A stretch of 64,000 nucleotides of DNA from contig NZ_JAMDHK010000011.1 in the NCBI RefSeq assembly GCF_024721115.1, positions 1,055 to 65,054 on the forward strand, written 5' to 3'. Under the pieces are notes generated by a model. The model saw only the letters and a list, made by a program, of their open reading frames with translations, had not been told where the DNA came from and searched no databases. This document shows, one piece after another, positions 52,586 to 62,090 of this stretch; the first letter of the stretch is position 1, and the number at the start of each line of letters is the position of its first letter. Both the position numbers and the translations under genes were made by a program. This DNA comes from Salipiger pentaromativorans. Lineage in GTDB: Bacteria > Pseudomonadota > Alphaproteobacteria > Rhodobacterales > Rhodobacteraceae.

Positions 52586-55009
52586 TCAGCCATGCCCCGC
52601 CCCGATCCGCGCCAGCCCCGATTCGTCCAGAAGCGCCGTGATCTCCTCCTGTATCAGCCGCTCATCCGCCGAGCCCGCGATAGGCACCCGCCCGGGCTCG
52701 AGGAACAGCGGCGCCGAGAGCGGCGAGACGCGCTCCAGCCGGACGAGGTCGATCCGCTCGCCCACCCGCTGGCACATCTCGCGGATGCGGGCGAAATCCA
52801 CCAGCCCGCGCATCGCCTCTTCGCGGGTGATCCGCAAGAGCAGATGGCCTGGGTCGTATTTCACCAGCGTGTCGTAGAGAATATCCGACGACATGGTGGC
52901 CTGCCGCCCGCTCTTGCGCTGCCCGGCGGTGTTGCGCTCGATCAGCCCGGCGATGGTGGCCGAGGCGCGGAAGGTGCGCTTCATCACCGCGTTGCCCGCG
53001 AGCCAGGTCTCCAGCCCCGCCTCCAGCCGCTCCAGATCGAAGAGCGGCGCGGGATCGGTCACCGCGTCGAGCCCCCAGATCAGCACCGCGTAATCCGAGG
53101 AGACAAAGCCCATCGGTGCCAGCCCCTCCTCCTCCATGCGCTTGGTCAGCAATAGCCCCAGCGTCTGCATCGCGTTGCGCCCGGCAAAGCCGTAGACCAC
53201 GAGCTGCTCGCGCCCGTCATGCGGAAAGCTCTCGATCAGCAGCCGGCCGGGTTCGGCCAGGCGCGAGACCTCGCGCTGAAGCCGCAGCCAGTCGGCGGTG
53301 TGTCGCGGCAGCTCCGGCCAGCTTTGCTGCTGGAACATCTCGACGATGCGGGCGGAAAGCTGGGTGGAGGTGGAGAATTTGGTGCCCATGAAGGTGGCGA
53401 TCTTTGGCTTGCGGGCGGCGTCGCGGGTGACCTCGACCACCAGCTCGCGCAGCCCCTCATAGCGCACGATCTGCCCGCCGATCAGGAAGGTGTCGCCTCT
53501 GGTGAGCGAGGCGGCAAAGCCCTCCTCGATCTCGCCCAGCGGTGCGCCGCCACGGCCGCGCCATTTCACCTTGAGCGTATCGGTGTCCTGGATCGTGCCG
53601 AGATTCTGCCGGATGCGCGTCGCCGAGCGCGGGTCGCGAAGCTGCCAGAGCCCGTCCGGGCGTCTGAGCAGGCGTTGCCAGCGGTCATAGGCGCGCAGCG
53701 CGTACCCCCCGGTGGCGCAGAAATCGAGACAGGCGTCGAATTCCTCCCGCGTCAGATCCGCATAGGCGCCCGCCGTGATCATCTCGGCATAAAGCGCGCC
53801 CGCCTCGAACGGCCCGGCGCAGGCGGCGATCAGGATATGCTGACAGAGCACATCGCGCGGCCCGCGCCCGCGCGTCTCGCCATCCAGATCGCGATCGCGC
53901 ACCGCCTCCAAGGCGGCGCGGCATTCCACCACCTCGAAACGGTTGGCGGGCACCAGCAGCGCCTTTGACGGCGCGTTGTAGCGGTGATTGGCCCGCCCGA
54001 TCCGCTGCACCAGCCGCTTGACGTTTTTCGGCGCGCCGATCTGGATCACCAGATCCACATCGCCCCAGTCGATGCCCAGATCCAGCGAGCCGGTGCAGAC
54101 GATGGCGCGCAGGTCGCCACGGACCATCGCGGCCTCAACCTTTTCGCGCTGGCCGCGATCCAGCGAGCCGTGATGGATGCCGATGGGCAGCGCGTCCTCG
54201 TTGGCGAGCCAGAGCTTGTGGAAAAAGATTTCCGCCTGGGCGCGGGTGTTGTGAAAGATGAGCGTGGTCCTGTGGCGCTTGACCTCTTCCAGCACGGCGG
54301 GGATGGCATAGGCCGCGCCGCCGCCGGACCAGGGCGGCGCCTCCTCGGTGACCAGCATGGATATATCGGGCTCCGGCCCCGGATCGGCCTGAAGGATCTC
54401 GCAGGGGTCGGGGTGGCGCGCCAGCAGCGTGGCGATGGCCTGCGGGTCCTCGACCGTGGCCGAGAGCCCCACCCGCCGCAGACCGGGGCACATGGACTGA
54501 AGCCGCGCCAGCGCCAGCATGAGCTGGTCGCCGCGCTTGCTTTCGGCCAGCGCGTGGATCTCGTCGACCACCACCCGTTGCAGCCCGGCGAACATGCGCG
54601 GCGCGTCCTCGTAGGAGGTGAGCAGCGCCAGCGATTCCGGCGTGGTGAGCAGGATCTGCGGCGGGTCGGCGCGCTGGCGCTTCTTGCGGCTTGCGGGCGT
54701 GTCGCCGGTGCGGTCCTCGACCCGGATCGGCAGCCCGGCCTCCTCGATGGGGATCAGAAGATTGCGCCGGATGTCGGCGGCCAGTGCCTTCAGCGGCGAG
54801 ATATAGAGCGTGTGCAGCCCGTCGCGCGGCGCCTCGGCCAGCTCGGTCAGCGTCGGCAGGAAGCCCGCCAGGGTCTTGCCGCCGCCGGTGGGCGCGATGA
54901 GCAGCAGACAGGGCGCACCGGCGCGGTCCAGCATGTCGCGCTGATGCGGGTGGATCTGCCAGCCGCGCCGGTCGAACCAGCCCTGAAGGGAGGCGGGAAG
55001 CTCTGTCAT
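52586..55009 (-). CDS. ligase-associated DEXH box helicase (Lhr-like)
   Basis: The 807-residue superfamily 2 helicase has the Walker A region LLIAPTGGGKTLAGFLPT, the DEIH box in VVVDEIHALAESKRGD, SATVEDPQ, IVCTGSLDLGIDWGDVD and RIGRANHRYN, then a winged helix and C-terminal Lhr core domain. Lhr-type helicases unwind DNA/RNA 3' to 5'; this branch is linked to DNA damage responses. ATG 55009 (MTELPASLQGWFDRRGWQIH) fits; a far longer open frame beyond it is unsupported. pdeM follows. Confidence 0.93.
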   Translation of the reverse strand: MTELPASLQGWFDRRGWQIHPHQRDMLDRAGAPCLLLIAPTGGGKTLAGFLPTLTELAEAPRDGLHTLYISPLKALAADIRRNLLIPIEEAGLPIRVEDRTGDTPASRKKRQRADPPQILLTTPESLALLTSYEDAPRMFAGLQRVVVDEIHALAESKRGDQLMLALARLQSMCPGLRRVGLSATVEDPQAIATLLARHPDPCEILQADPGPEPDISMLVTEEAPPWSGGGAAYAIPAVLEEVKRHRTTLIFHNTRAQAEIFFHKLWLANEDALPIGIHHGSLDRGQREKVEAAMVRGDLRAIVCTGSLDLGIDWGDVDLVIQIGAPKNVKRLVQRIGRANHRYNAPSKALLVPANRFEVVECRAALEAVRDRDLDGETRGRGPRDVLCQHILIAACAGPFEAGALYAEMITAGAYADLTREEFDACLDFCATGGYALRAYDRWQRLLRRPDGLWQLRDPRSATRIRQNLGTIQDTDTLKVKWRGRGGAPLGEIEEGFAASLTRGDTFLIGGQIVRYEGLRELVVEVTRDAARKPKIATFMGTKFSTSTQLSARIVEMFQQQSWPELPRHTADWLRLQREVSRLAEPGRLLIESFPHDGREQLVVYGFAGRNAMQTLGLLLTKRMEEEGLAPMGFVSSDYAVLIWGLDAVTDPAPLFDLERLEAGLETWLAGNAVMKRTFRASATIAGLIERNTAGQRKSGRQATMSSDILYDTLVKYDPGHLLLRITREEAMRGLVDFARIREMCQRVGERIDLVRLERVSPLSAPLFLEPGRVPIAGSADERLIQEEITALLDESGLARIGAGHG

Positions 55010-55180
55010 GCCTCGATAGATAGGACGGCGGGAACAAAAGCGAAACACGCTTGTGGCGGCGGGACGCCGATTTCCCGACGCCCGGCGCTGCGGGGTCGGG
55101 TATCCCGGACTGCCCTCCGGCGCAGGTGGGGCTATACTGTGGACCTGACTTTTCATGACGGATTTATGACGGAGAAGATT

Positions 55181-55612
55181 ATGATCATCACATCCATCGA
55201 CCAGCTTCTGAGCGGGCGGCCGCTGATTTCCGTGGCGCCCGAGACCAGCGTCGAAGAGGCGTGCAGTCTCATGGCCCGGCGGAATGTCGGGGCGGTCGCG
55301 GTTCTGCGGGACGGGCGCCTTGCCGGCATCGTCTGCGAGCGCGACGTGCTGCGCCGCTGCATCTCGGCGGGGCGTCCGGTGGCGGAAACCCCGGTGGCCG
55401 AGATCATGACCACCGAGCCGGTCACCGTGCGCCGCCGCGAGAGCCTTGCCGATGCGCAGACCAAGATGAGCGAGGGCGGTTTCCGTCATCTGCCCGTTGT
55501 GACCGGCGACGGCCGGCCGGTGGGCATCGTCTCGATGCGCGACATTCCCACCGAATACCGGCTGATGGTCGAGCGGTTCCGCGACAGCCGCCGCAGCGTT
55601 CTCGCGGGGTGA
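55181..55612 (+). CDS. CBS domain-containing protein
   Basis: The 143-residue protein consists of two CBS motifs (about 10-60 and 72-125; MARRNVGAVAVLRDGRLAGIVCERDVL and GGFRHLPVVTGDGRPVGIVSMRDI). CBS pairs bind adenine nucleotides or SAM and act as energy sensors. No catalytic domain is attached. ATG 55181 is preferred (GGAGA 6 bases upstream) over 55166. It is a single gene divergent from the helicase. Confidence 0.88.
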   Translation: MIITSIDQLLSGRPLISVAPETSVEEACSLMARRNVGAVAVLRDGRLAGIVCERDVLRRCISAGRPVAETPVAEIMTTEPVTVRRRESLADAQTKMSEGGFRHLPVVTGDGRPVGIVSMRDIPTEYRLMVERFRDSRRSVLAG

Positions 55613-55741
55613 TGCGGGGCGGGGGCGCCCGGCCTTCAGCCTGTGCAGGCCCCGCTCCGGCGCGCTCTGCGCGCCTGGCCGCAAAGCCTTTGTGCATTCC
55701 GGCACAGTGCAGCGGCTGGCATTCTCGGCGCGCGGGCTTAG

Positions 55742-55756
55742 GTTCGGAAAGCGAAC
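55742..55756. promoter_or_regulatory. palindrome GTTCG-GAAAG-CGAAC before yghU
   Basis: The 5+5+5 inverted repeat ends 18 bp before the yghU ATG, in the position of an operator. The arms are short, so chance is possible. Confidence 0.3.
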
Positions 55757-55774
55757 AGCACAGGAAGCGCATCC

Positions 55775-56632
55775 ATGAGCGAAGACTACACCCCTCCCCG
55801 CGTCTGGACCTGGGAGCAGGATAACGGCGGGGCCTTTGCCTCGATCAACCGCCCCATCGCGGGCGCCACCCATGACAAGGAGCTGCCGGTCGGCAAGCAT
55901 CCGTTCCAGCTTTACAGCCTGGCCACGCCCAACGGGCAGAAGGTGACCATTCTTCTCGAAGAGCTGCTGGCGGCGGGGTTCAGCGGCGCCGAATATGACG
56001 CCTGGCTCATCCGCATCAACGAGGGCGACCAGTTCGGTTCGGGCTTTGTCGAGGTGAACCCGAACTCCAAGATCCCGGCGCTGCTCGACCTGTCGGGCGA
56101 AAAACCCGTGCGGGTGTTCGAATCCGGCGCCATCCTGCTGCACCTGGCCGAGAAATTCGGCGCCTTCCTCGGCGCGCCCGAAAACCGCGCCGAAATGCTG
56201 TCCTGGCTGTTCTGGCAGATGGGCAGCGCGCCCTATCTGGGCGGTGGCTTCGGGCATTTCTACGCCTATGCGCCCTACAAGATGCAGTACCCCATCGACC
56301 GCTTCACCATGGAGGTGAAACGCCAGCTCGACGTGCTCGACCGGCATCTGGCGGACAAGCCCTTTATGGTGGGCGACAGCCTGACCATTGCCGACATCGC
56401 GATCTGGCCCTGGTACGGGCGCACGGTGCAGGGCGGCTCTTACGACGCGGGCGAATTCCTCGACGTGCAGAGCTACAAGAATGTGGTGCGCTGGGCCGAC
56501 GAGATCGGCGCGCGTCCGGCGGTGCAGCGCGGGCGCATGGTCAACAAGGCCTTTGGCGAGCCGCATGAGCAGCTGCACGAGCGTCATGACGCGTCGGATT
56601 TCGAGACGCGGACGCAGGACAAGATCGGCTGA
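55775..56632 (+). CDS. yghU: glutathione-dependent disulfide-bond oxidoreductase YghU
   Basis: The 285-residue GST-fold protein matches YghU along its length: PPRVWTWEQDNGGAFASINR, LPVGKHPFQLYSLATPNGQK, FVEVNPNSKIPAL, GGGFGHFYAYAPYKM and LHERHDASDFET. YghU binds two glutathiones and reduces organic disulfides or peroxides. A possible operator lies just upstream. It is a single gene on the plus strand. Confidence 0.93.
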   Translation: MSEDYTPPRVWTWEQDNGGAFASINRPIAGATHDKELPVGKHPFQLYSLATPNGQKVTILLEELLAAGFSGAEYDAWLIRINEGDQFGSGFVEVNPNSKIPALLDLSGEKPVRVFESGAILLHLAEKFGAFLGAPENRAEMLSWLFWQMGSAPYLGGGFGHFYAYAPYKMQYPIDRFTMEVKRQLDVLDRHLADKPFMVGDSLTIADIAIWPWYGRTVQGGSYDAGEFLDVQSYKNVVRWADEIGARPAVQRGRMVNKAFGEPHEQLHERHDASDFETRTQDKIG

Positions 56633-56671
56633 TCCCGCGCCCGGTTCGGCGGCCGGAGGCCTCCGGCGGGC

Positions 56672-56693
56672 GTATTTGGAGAAAGATGAAAGG
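56672..56693 (+). repeat. GTATTT...AAAGA repeat family, copy 5
   Basis: GTATTTGGAGAAAGATGAAA is preceded by GGCCTCCGGCGGGC, the same GC-rich lead seen at copy 2. It lies 40 bp after the yghU stop. Confidence 0.7.
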
Positions 56694-56803
56694 GCGTGCG
56701 CGGCGGCGCGCGTCCGTTTGCGGATTGGTCCGGGGCCCGCGTTGCATGGACAAGCGCGGGGGCGCCGGTATAGTGCGGGCTTCGGGTATCGCGAGGGCGC
56801 ATT

Positions 56804-57298
56804 ATGGCGGAAGAGACGGTCAAGGTCGGCATCATCATGGGCAGCCAGTCGGACTGGCCCACCATGGAAGAGGCCGCGCGGATTCTGGACGAGCTGGGGG
56901 TGGCCTATGAGGTCAGGATCGTCTCGGCCCACCGCACGCCGGACCGGCTCTGGACCTATGGCAAGGAAGCCGCCGGGCGCGGGCTTCAGGTGATCATCGC
57001 GGGCGCCGGTGGCGCGGCGCATCTGCCGGGCATGATGGCGTCCAAGACCCGTGTGCCGGTGATCGGCGTGCCGGTGCAGACCCGCGCGCTCTCGGGTGTC
57101 GACAGCCTTTATTCCATCGTGCAGATGCCGCGCGGCTTTCCGGTCGCCACCATGGCCATCGGCGGGGCGGGGGCGGCCAATGCCGGGCTCATGGCGGCGG
57201 GCATTCTGGCGTTGCAGGACGCGGCGCTTGCCGAGCGGCTCGACGCCTGGCGCGAGGCGCTGTCGGCCTTGATCCCCGAAGAACCGGAGCGCGGCTGA
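56804..57298 (+). CDS. purE: 5-(carboxyamino)imidazole ribonucleotide mutase
   Basis: The 164-residue class I PurE has [17 protein letters not shown], the catalytic His in VSAHRTPDR and [17 protein letters not shown]. It converts N5-CAIR to CAIR in purine synthesis. purK, which makes the N5-CAIR, follows 74 bp downstream, the usual pairing. The start is ATG 56804. Confidence 0.96.
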   Translation: MAEETVKVGIIMGSQSDWPTMEEAARILDELGVAYEVRIVSAHRTPDRLWTYGKEAAGRGLQVIIAGAGGAAHLPGMMASKTRVPVIGVPVQTRALSGVDSLYSIVQMPRGFPVATMAIGGAGAANAGLMAAGILALQDAALAERLDAWREALSALIPEEPERG

Positions 57299-57372
57299 GC
57301 CGCGATTGCCCGCTTGCGGGCGGGCGCGTTTCGCGGGACAAGCGCCGCAGCACATCAGAGCGGAGGCAGATC

Positions 57373-58443
57373 ATGTCCGACCCACTTCCCCAGGGCGCGA
57401 CCATCGGCATTCTCGGCGGCGGCCAGCTAGGCCGCATGCTGTCCGTCGCGGCCAGCCGTCTCGGCCTGCGCTGCCATATCTTCGAGCCGGGCGAGGCGCC
57501 GCCCGCGGGCCAGGTCGCCGATGCCGTGACCACCGCCGCCTATGACGACCGCGCGGCGCTGGAGGCGTTTGCCGCCTCGGTCGATGTCATCACCTATGAG
57601 TTCGAGAACATTCCGACCGAGGCGCTGGATCTTCTCCAGGCGCTGAAACCGATCCGTCCGGGGCGCGAGGCGCTGCGGGTCAGCCAGGACCGGCTTACCG
57701 AAAAGACCTTCCTCACCGATCTGGGGCTCCGGACCGCGCCCTTTGCCGACATCACCGATGCCGACAGTCTGATGCAGGCGCTGGAGATCATCGGCGCGCC
57801 GGCGATCCTCAAGACCCGCCGCTTCGGCTATGACGGCAAGGGGCAGGCGCGCATCCTCAAGCTGGAGGACGCGGGCCCCGCGCTGGAGGAGATGCGCGGC
57901 GCGCCTGCCATCCTCGAAGGATTCGTCGAGTTCTCGCACGAGGTGTCGGTGATCGCCGCGCGCAGCGCCGACGGCGCGGTCGCCTGTTTCGATCCGGGCG
58001 AGAACGTTCATCGCGAAGGCATCCTGCGCACCACCACCGTGCCCGCGCGGCTGACCACGGCGCAGCGCACCGACGCCGTGCTGCTGGCGGCCAAGATCCT
58101 CAACGCGCTGAACTATGTGGGCGTGATGGGGGTCGAGCTTTTCGTGACCCCGCAGGGGCTCTTGGTGAACGAGATTGCGCCGCGGGTGCATAATTCCGGC
58201 CACTGGACGCAGAACGGCTGCACCATCGACCAGTTCGAGCAGCATATCCGCGCGGTCGCCAACTGGCCTTTGGGCGACGGCAGCCGCTATGCGGATGTGC
58301 AGATGGAAAACCTCATCGGCGACGATCTCGACAAGTTGCCGGATCTGTCGCACGAGGCGGATACGGCGATCCATCTCTATGGCAAGGCCGAGGTCAAGGC
58401 GGGCCGCAAGATGGGTCATGTCAACCGGATCGTGCGCGGGTAG
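57373..58443 (+). CDS. purK: 5-(carboxyamino)imidazole ribonucleotide synthase
   Basis: The 356-residue ATP-grasp enzyme has an N-terminal Rossmann-type GILGGGQLGRMLSVAASRLG, KTRRFGYDGKGQ and NEIAPRVHNSGHWTQNGC. It carboxylates AIR with bicarbonate and ATP. It follows purE on the same strand and is probably co-transcribed. ATG 57373 has CGGAGG about 8 bases upstream. Confidence 0.96.
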   Translation: MSDPLPQGATIGILGGGQLGRMLSVAASRLGLRCHIFEPGEAPPAGQVADAVTTAAYDDRAALEAFAASVDVITYEFENIPTEALDLLQALKPIRPGREALRVSQDRLTEKTFLTDLGLRTAPFADITDADSLMQALEIIGAPAILKTRRFGYDGKGQARILKLEDAGPALEEMRGAPAILEGFVEFSHEVSVIAARSADGAVACFDPGENVHREGILRTTTVPARLTTAQRTDAVLLAAKILNALNYVGVMGVELFVTPQGLLVNEIAPRVHNSGHWTQNGCTIDQFEQHIRAVANWPLGDGSRYADVQMENLIGDDLDKLPDLSHEADTAIHLYGKAEVKAGRKMGHVNRIVRG

Positions 58444-58512
58444 CCATCGTCTCGGGTCGGGGGGCTTGGCCGGTGCCGGGCCTTCTGGCGCAGGGGAGCG
58501 GCCCGCCCGGGG

Positions 58513-59652
58513 TCAGATCAGGCGCTCGGCAATCTCGCCGGAGAGCCATGCGATCTGACCGCCGGCCACGGTCATGACGATGCGCCGCGTGTCGCGGGTC
58601 ATCACCACCAGATCGGCGCGCAGCCCGGGCGCGAGCCGCCCGCGGTCGTCCAGCCCCAGCAGCCGCGCGGGCCCGTCCGAGACCAGCCGCCAGGCGGCGG
58701 CCTCGTCGAGCAGGCCCAGTTCCACGCAGCGCCAGGCGGCGCGGGCGGGGGCGGGGTAGTGATAATCCGAAGCGAGCGCGTCGCAGAGCCCGGCGCCGAT
58801 CAGCTCGGCGGCGGCGATGTTGCCCGCATGGCTGGCGCCGCGCACCACATTGGGCGCGCCCAGCACCACGGAGTCCCTACCGTCGCGGGCGGCCTGCGCC
58901 GCCTCGCGGGTTTCGGGGAATTCGGAAATCCGCACGCCGCGCGCGCGCCAGAGGGTGCGACCGGCGGTGGTGCGGTCGTCATGGCTGCCCATGCGGATGC
59001 CTTGGGCGGCCAGCCGCGCGCAGAGCGCGTCCAGGGCCGCGGGCACCTCGTCCTGGCGCGTGTGCAGGGCTTGCATCAGTGCCAGATGCGTCTCGGGCGA
59101 GCGGCCGGATTTCAGCGCCTGCCCGGTCAGGCGGGGCGGTTTGCGCCCCTCGGCCAGCCGGGCATGGGGAAGATGGTCGTTGAACACCACATAGCCGATC
59201 TTCCAGCGGGCCAGCGCCGCTTCGGCGCGGTCGAAGGCATCGAGGTAATGGGTTTCGAGCCGGAGTTGCAGGCGCAGGTCCACGGGCACGGTCGGCGCCA
59301 CCTCGGCGACCGAGGCAAAGACCTCCTCGGCGAAATCTGGGCCGCGCATGCCGCCTTCCCAGGACCAGAACTGCGCCAGCATGGCGGTGGTGATGCCGTT
59401 GGCCGCAAGCTCGGCGGCACAGGCCAGCACCCCGGCGGAACGCTCGCGCAGGGCGCCCCGGCGCGGCGCCATGTGGCGTTCGAAGCCGTCGCCATGGGCA
59501 TCGACGATTCCGGGCAGAATATCGTAGCCGCGCAGGTCGATCCGTCGCCCTTCGGGGGCGGCGGCGATGCGCCCGCCGGCGATGGCCAGCGGCGCCGTGT
59601 CCCAGCCCTCGGGCCGCATCACCCGGGCGCCCTCGAAGCTCAGCGACAGCAT
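58513..59652 (-). CDS. phnM: PhnM-like alpha-D-ribose 1-methylphosphonate 5-triphosphate diphosphatase
   Basis: The 379-residue amidohydrolase has GIVDAHGDGFERHMAPR (metal-binding His), MGSHDDRT, SDYHYPAPARAAW and a C-terminal composite domain. PhnM removes pyrophosphate in C-P lyase phosphonate degradation. No other phn gene is nearby, so this may be a detached copy or serve another substrate. ATG 59652 begins MLSLSFEGARVMRP. It faces purK and diverges from the Nudix gene. Confidence 0.82.
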   Translation of the reverse strand: MLSLSFEGARVMRPEGWDTAPLAIAGGRIAAAPEGRRIDLRGYDILPGIVDAHGDGFERHMAPRRGALRERSAGVLACAAELAANGITTAMLAQFWSWEGGMRGPDFAEEVFASVAEVAPTVPVDLRLQLRLETHYLDAFDRAEAALARWKIGYVVFNDHLPHARLAEGRKPPRLTGQALKSGRSPETHLALMQALHTRQDEVPAALDALCARLAAQGIRMGSHDDRTTAGRTLWRARGVRISEFPETREAAQAARDGRDSVVLGAPNVVRGASHAGNIAAAELIGAGLCDALASDYHYPAPARAAWRCVELGLLDEAAAWRLVSDGPARLLGLDDRGRLAPGLRADLVVMTRDTRRIVMTVAGGQIAWLSGEIAERLI

Positions 59653-59838
59653 GTGCGGTCTCCCCTCCGATATGCTTGCCGCGCCCGAGCGCGACCAAGA
59701 TCTGTGCCGCGACAGCTCTGCCCGCAGGATGCGGCGGACCGGGCCGGTTGGGCGGGCGGCGAAAGAGGGGGCGGCAGTGGGCACATGAGGCGGGGATACG
59801 GCCTTCCGCCTCCCGGCGAAAGGTGCAAAGCTCCGGCC

Positions 59839-60282
59839 ATGTCCAGATCGCCCCGCCTTGCCTGCCGCGCCGTGCTTCTGCACGAGAACCGATTGCTCCT
59901 GGTCAATGCCTGGCCCGGGGCGCAAAGCGATCTCTGGTGCGCGCCGGGCGGCGGCGCGAATCCGGGGGCCTCGCTGCCCGACAATCTCGCGCGTGAGGTG
60001 CATGAGGAAACTGGCCTGCAAGTCACTGTCGGCGCGCCCTGTCTGGTCAACGAATATCACGATCCGCAAAGCGGGTTTCATCAGGTCGAGATCTTCTTTC
60101 GCTGCACGCTTGTGGCGGGGGCGCTTTCGGAGGCGTGGCGCGATCCCGAGGGCATTGTGCACACGCGCCGCTTCGTCACCCGGGACGAGATGGCGGCGCT
60201 GCGCTTCAAGCCCGACAGCCTGCCGGATGTCGCCTGGGGGGAGGGGCCGGGCTATGATCCTCTGGAACTGCTCGCGCGGTAG
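59839..60282 (+). CDS. Nudix hydrolase
   Basis: The 147-residue protein has the Nudix box GGGANPGASLPDNLAREVHE followed by ETGL. REVHEETGL supplies the main metal-binding glutamates, while the first Glu of Gx5E is Ala here. It would hydrolyse a nucleoside diphosphate linked to another group; the substrate is unknown. ATG 59839 follows a short divergent gap (186 bp) from phnM. The next gene starts an ABC operon 51 bp on, which it may lead. Confidence 0.88.
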   Translation: MSRSPRLACRAVLLHENRLLLVNAWPGAQSDLWCAPGGGANPGASLPDNLAREVHEETGLQVTVGAPCLVNEYHDPQSGFHQVEIFFRCTLVAGALSEAWRDPEGIVHTRRFVTRDEMAALRFKPDSLPDVAWGEGPGYDPLELLAR

Positions 60283-60333
60283 GCGCGGCGATCGCCGCTG
60301 GACCGGCGCCGCGCCGCGGCATAGGCTCTGACC

Positions 60334-61278
60334 ATGCTTGCCTACGCTTTGAAACGACTGGCCTTTCTCGCGATCAGCCTGGTGGTTGCCTCGCTGGTCA
60401 TCTTTCTGGTGGTCGAGGTCGCGCCGGGCGATCCGGCAAGCTATATGCTGGGGATCAACGCGCGGCCCGACACCGTGGCGGCGCTGCGGGCCGAGCTGGG
60501 GCTCGATCTGCCGAAACACGAACGCTATCTGAGCTGGCTTGCGGGAATGCTGCGCGGCGATTTCGGCACCTCCTACACCTACCGCGCGCCGGTCGCGCAG
60601 ATGGTGGCCGAGCGGCTCTGGGTCTCGCTGCCTCTGGCGCTTTATGCGCTGACGCTGTCGACGCTCATCGCCTTTCCGGCGGGGATCTATGCCGCCGCGC
60701 GCCGGGGCCGGGCGGGCGACATGGGGGTGATGGCGGCGACGCAGCTCGGCATCGCCGTGCCGAATTTCTGGTTCGCCATGCTGCTGGTGCTGCTCTTCGC
60801 GCTGAAGCTGCGCTGGTTCAGCGCCGGAGGCTTTCCCGGCTGGGAGACGCCGCTGCTGGGTCTGAAGGCGCTGACCCTGCCCGCGCTGGCGCTGGCGCTG
60901 CCGCAGGCGGCGATCCTCGCCCGGGTCATGCGGTCGTCGCTGATCGACATTCTGCACGAGGATTTCATCCGTACCGCGCGCGCCAAGGGGCTGTCGCGCC
61001 GGCAAGCGCTCTGGCGCCACGGGGTGCGCAATGCGCTGATCCCAGTGCTGACCATCATCGGGCTGCAATTCTCGTTCCTGCTGGCCGGGGCGATCATCAT
61101 CGAACAGGTGTTCTTCCTGCCGGGTCTGGGGCGGCTGATCTTTCAGGCGATCACCCAGCGCGATCTGATCGTGGTGGAATCGGTGGTCATGCTGCTGGTC
61201 TTCGCGGTGATCGCGGTGAATTTCCTCACCGATCTCGCCTATGCCGCGGCGGATCCGCGGCTGAGGAGCCGGACATGA
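60334..61278 (+). CDS. peptide/nickel-type ABC transporter permease (DppB-like)
   Basis: The 314-residue inner-membrane protein has six helices and the DppB/OppB layout: an N-terminal helix (LAFLAISLVVASLVIFLVVE), then PGDPA, and the EAA-loop MRSSLIDILHEDFIRTARAKGLS. It forms half of the translocation pore. Its stop overlaps the next permease start by ATGA. No substrate-binding protein gene is present in the window. Confidence 0.92.
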   Translation: MLAYALKRLAFLAISLVVASLVIFLVVEVAPGDPASYMLGINARPDTVAALRAELGLDLPKHERYLSWLAGMLRGDFGTSYTYRAPVAQMVAERLWVSLPLALYALTLSTLIAFPAGIYAAARRGRAGDMGVMAATQLGIAVPNFWFAMLLVLLFALKLRWFSAGGFPGWETPLLGLKALTLPALALALPQAAILARVMRSSLIDILHEDFIRTARAKGLSRRQALWRHGVRNALIPVLTIIGLQFSFLLAGAIIIEQVFFLPGLGRLIFQAITQRDLIVVESVVMLLVFAVIAVNFLTDLAYAAADPRLRSRT

Positions 61279-62090
61279 CCCGCAACCTGCTGCTCGGCGC
61301 GGCGCTCACCTCGGTGTTTCTTGTCGCCGCGCTGCTGTCCTTCGTCTGGACCCCTTACGACACCGGCGCCATGGCCATCGCCGAGCGGCTGCGGCCGCCC
61401 TCGGCCGCGCATCTTCTGGGCACCGACCATTTCGGCCGCGACATCCTCAGCATGATCATGGTGGGGGCGCGGACCTCGATCGCCGTGGCGCTGGTGGCGG
61501 TGGGCATCGGCATGGGCGCGGGGGTGCCGCTGGGACTGGCGGCGGCGGCGCGCCGGGGCGGCTGGCTGGACGAGCTGATCATGCGGATGAACGATCTGAT
61601 CTTCGCCTTCCCCAGCCTGGTGATCGCGATCCTGATCACCGCGATCTTCGGGCCCGGCGCGACCAATGCCATCATTGCCATCGGCATCTTCAACATCCCC
61701 GTCTTCGCCCGCCTCGCGCGCGGGGCGGCGCTGCCGCTCTGGAAGCGCGAATTCGTCATGGCGGCGCGGGTGGCGGGCAAATCCGCGCCCCGCATCAGCG
61801 CCGAACACATCCTGCCCAACATCGCCAACCTGCTGATCGTGCAGGGCACCATCCAGTTCTCGCTGGGCATTCTCGCCGAGGCGGGGCTTTCCTATGTGGG
61901 CCTTGGCACGCAGCCGCCGGTGCCGTCCTGGGGGCGGATGCTGGCCGATGCGCAGACCATGGTGGCGCTCGCGCCGCATGTGGCGATCCTGCCGGGCCTT
62001 GCGATTGTCTTCATGGTGCTGGGGCTCAATCTTCTGGGCGACGGGCTGCGCGACCGGTTCGATCCGAAGCTGCGGAGCCTGCGCGCATGA
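61275..62090 (+). CDS. peptide/nickel-type ABC transporter permease (DppC-like)
   Basis: The 271-residue protein has six helices, LLGTDHFGRDILSMIMVGAR (the DppC/OppC signature) and the EAA loop KREFVMAARVAGKSAPRI. It pairs with the upstream permease. It overlaps its neighbours by 4 bp on both sides, so the operon is tightly coupled. Confidence 0.92.
   Translation: MTRNLLLGAALTSVFLVAALLSFVWTPYDTGAMAIAERLRPPSAAHLLGTDHFGRDILSMIMVGARTSIAVALVAVGIGMGAGVPLGLAAAARRGGWLDELIMRMNDLIFAFPSLVIAILITAIFGPGATNAIIAIGIFNIPVFARLARGAALPLWKREFVMAARVAGKSAPRISAEHILPNIANLLIVQGTIQFSLGILAEAGLSYVGLGTQPPVPSWGRMLADAQTMVALAPHVAILPGLAIVFMVLGLNLLGDGLRDRFDPKLRSLRA

Noticed and set aside
55010-57355. Extension of the helicase frame to 57355 on the minus strand
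   Set aside because: The extension runs opposite CBS, yghU and purE genes. The family N-terminus begins at 55009.
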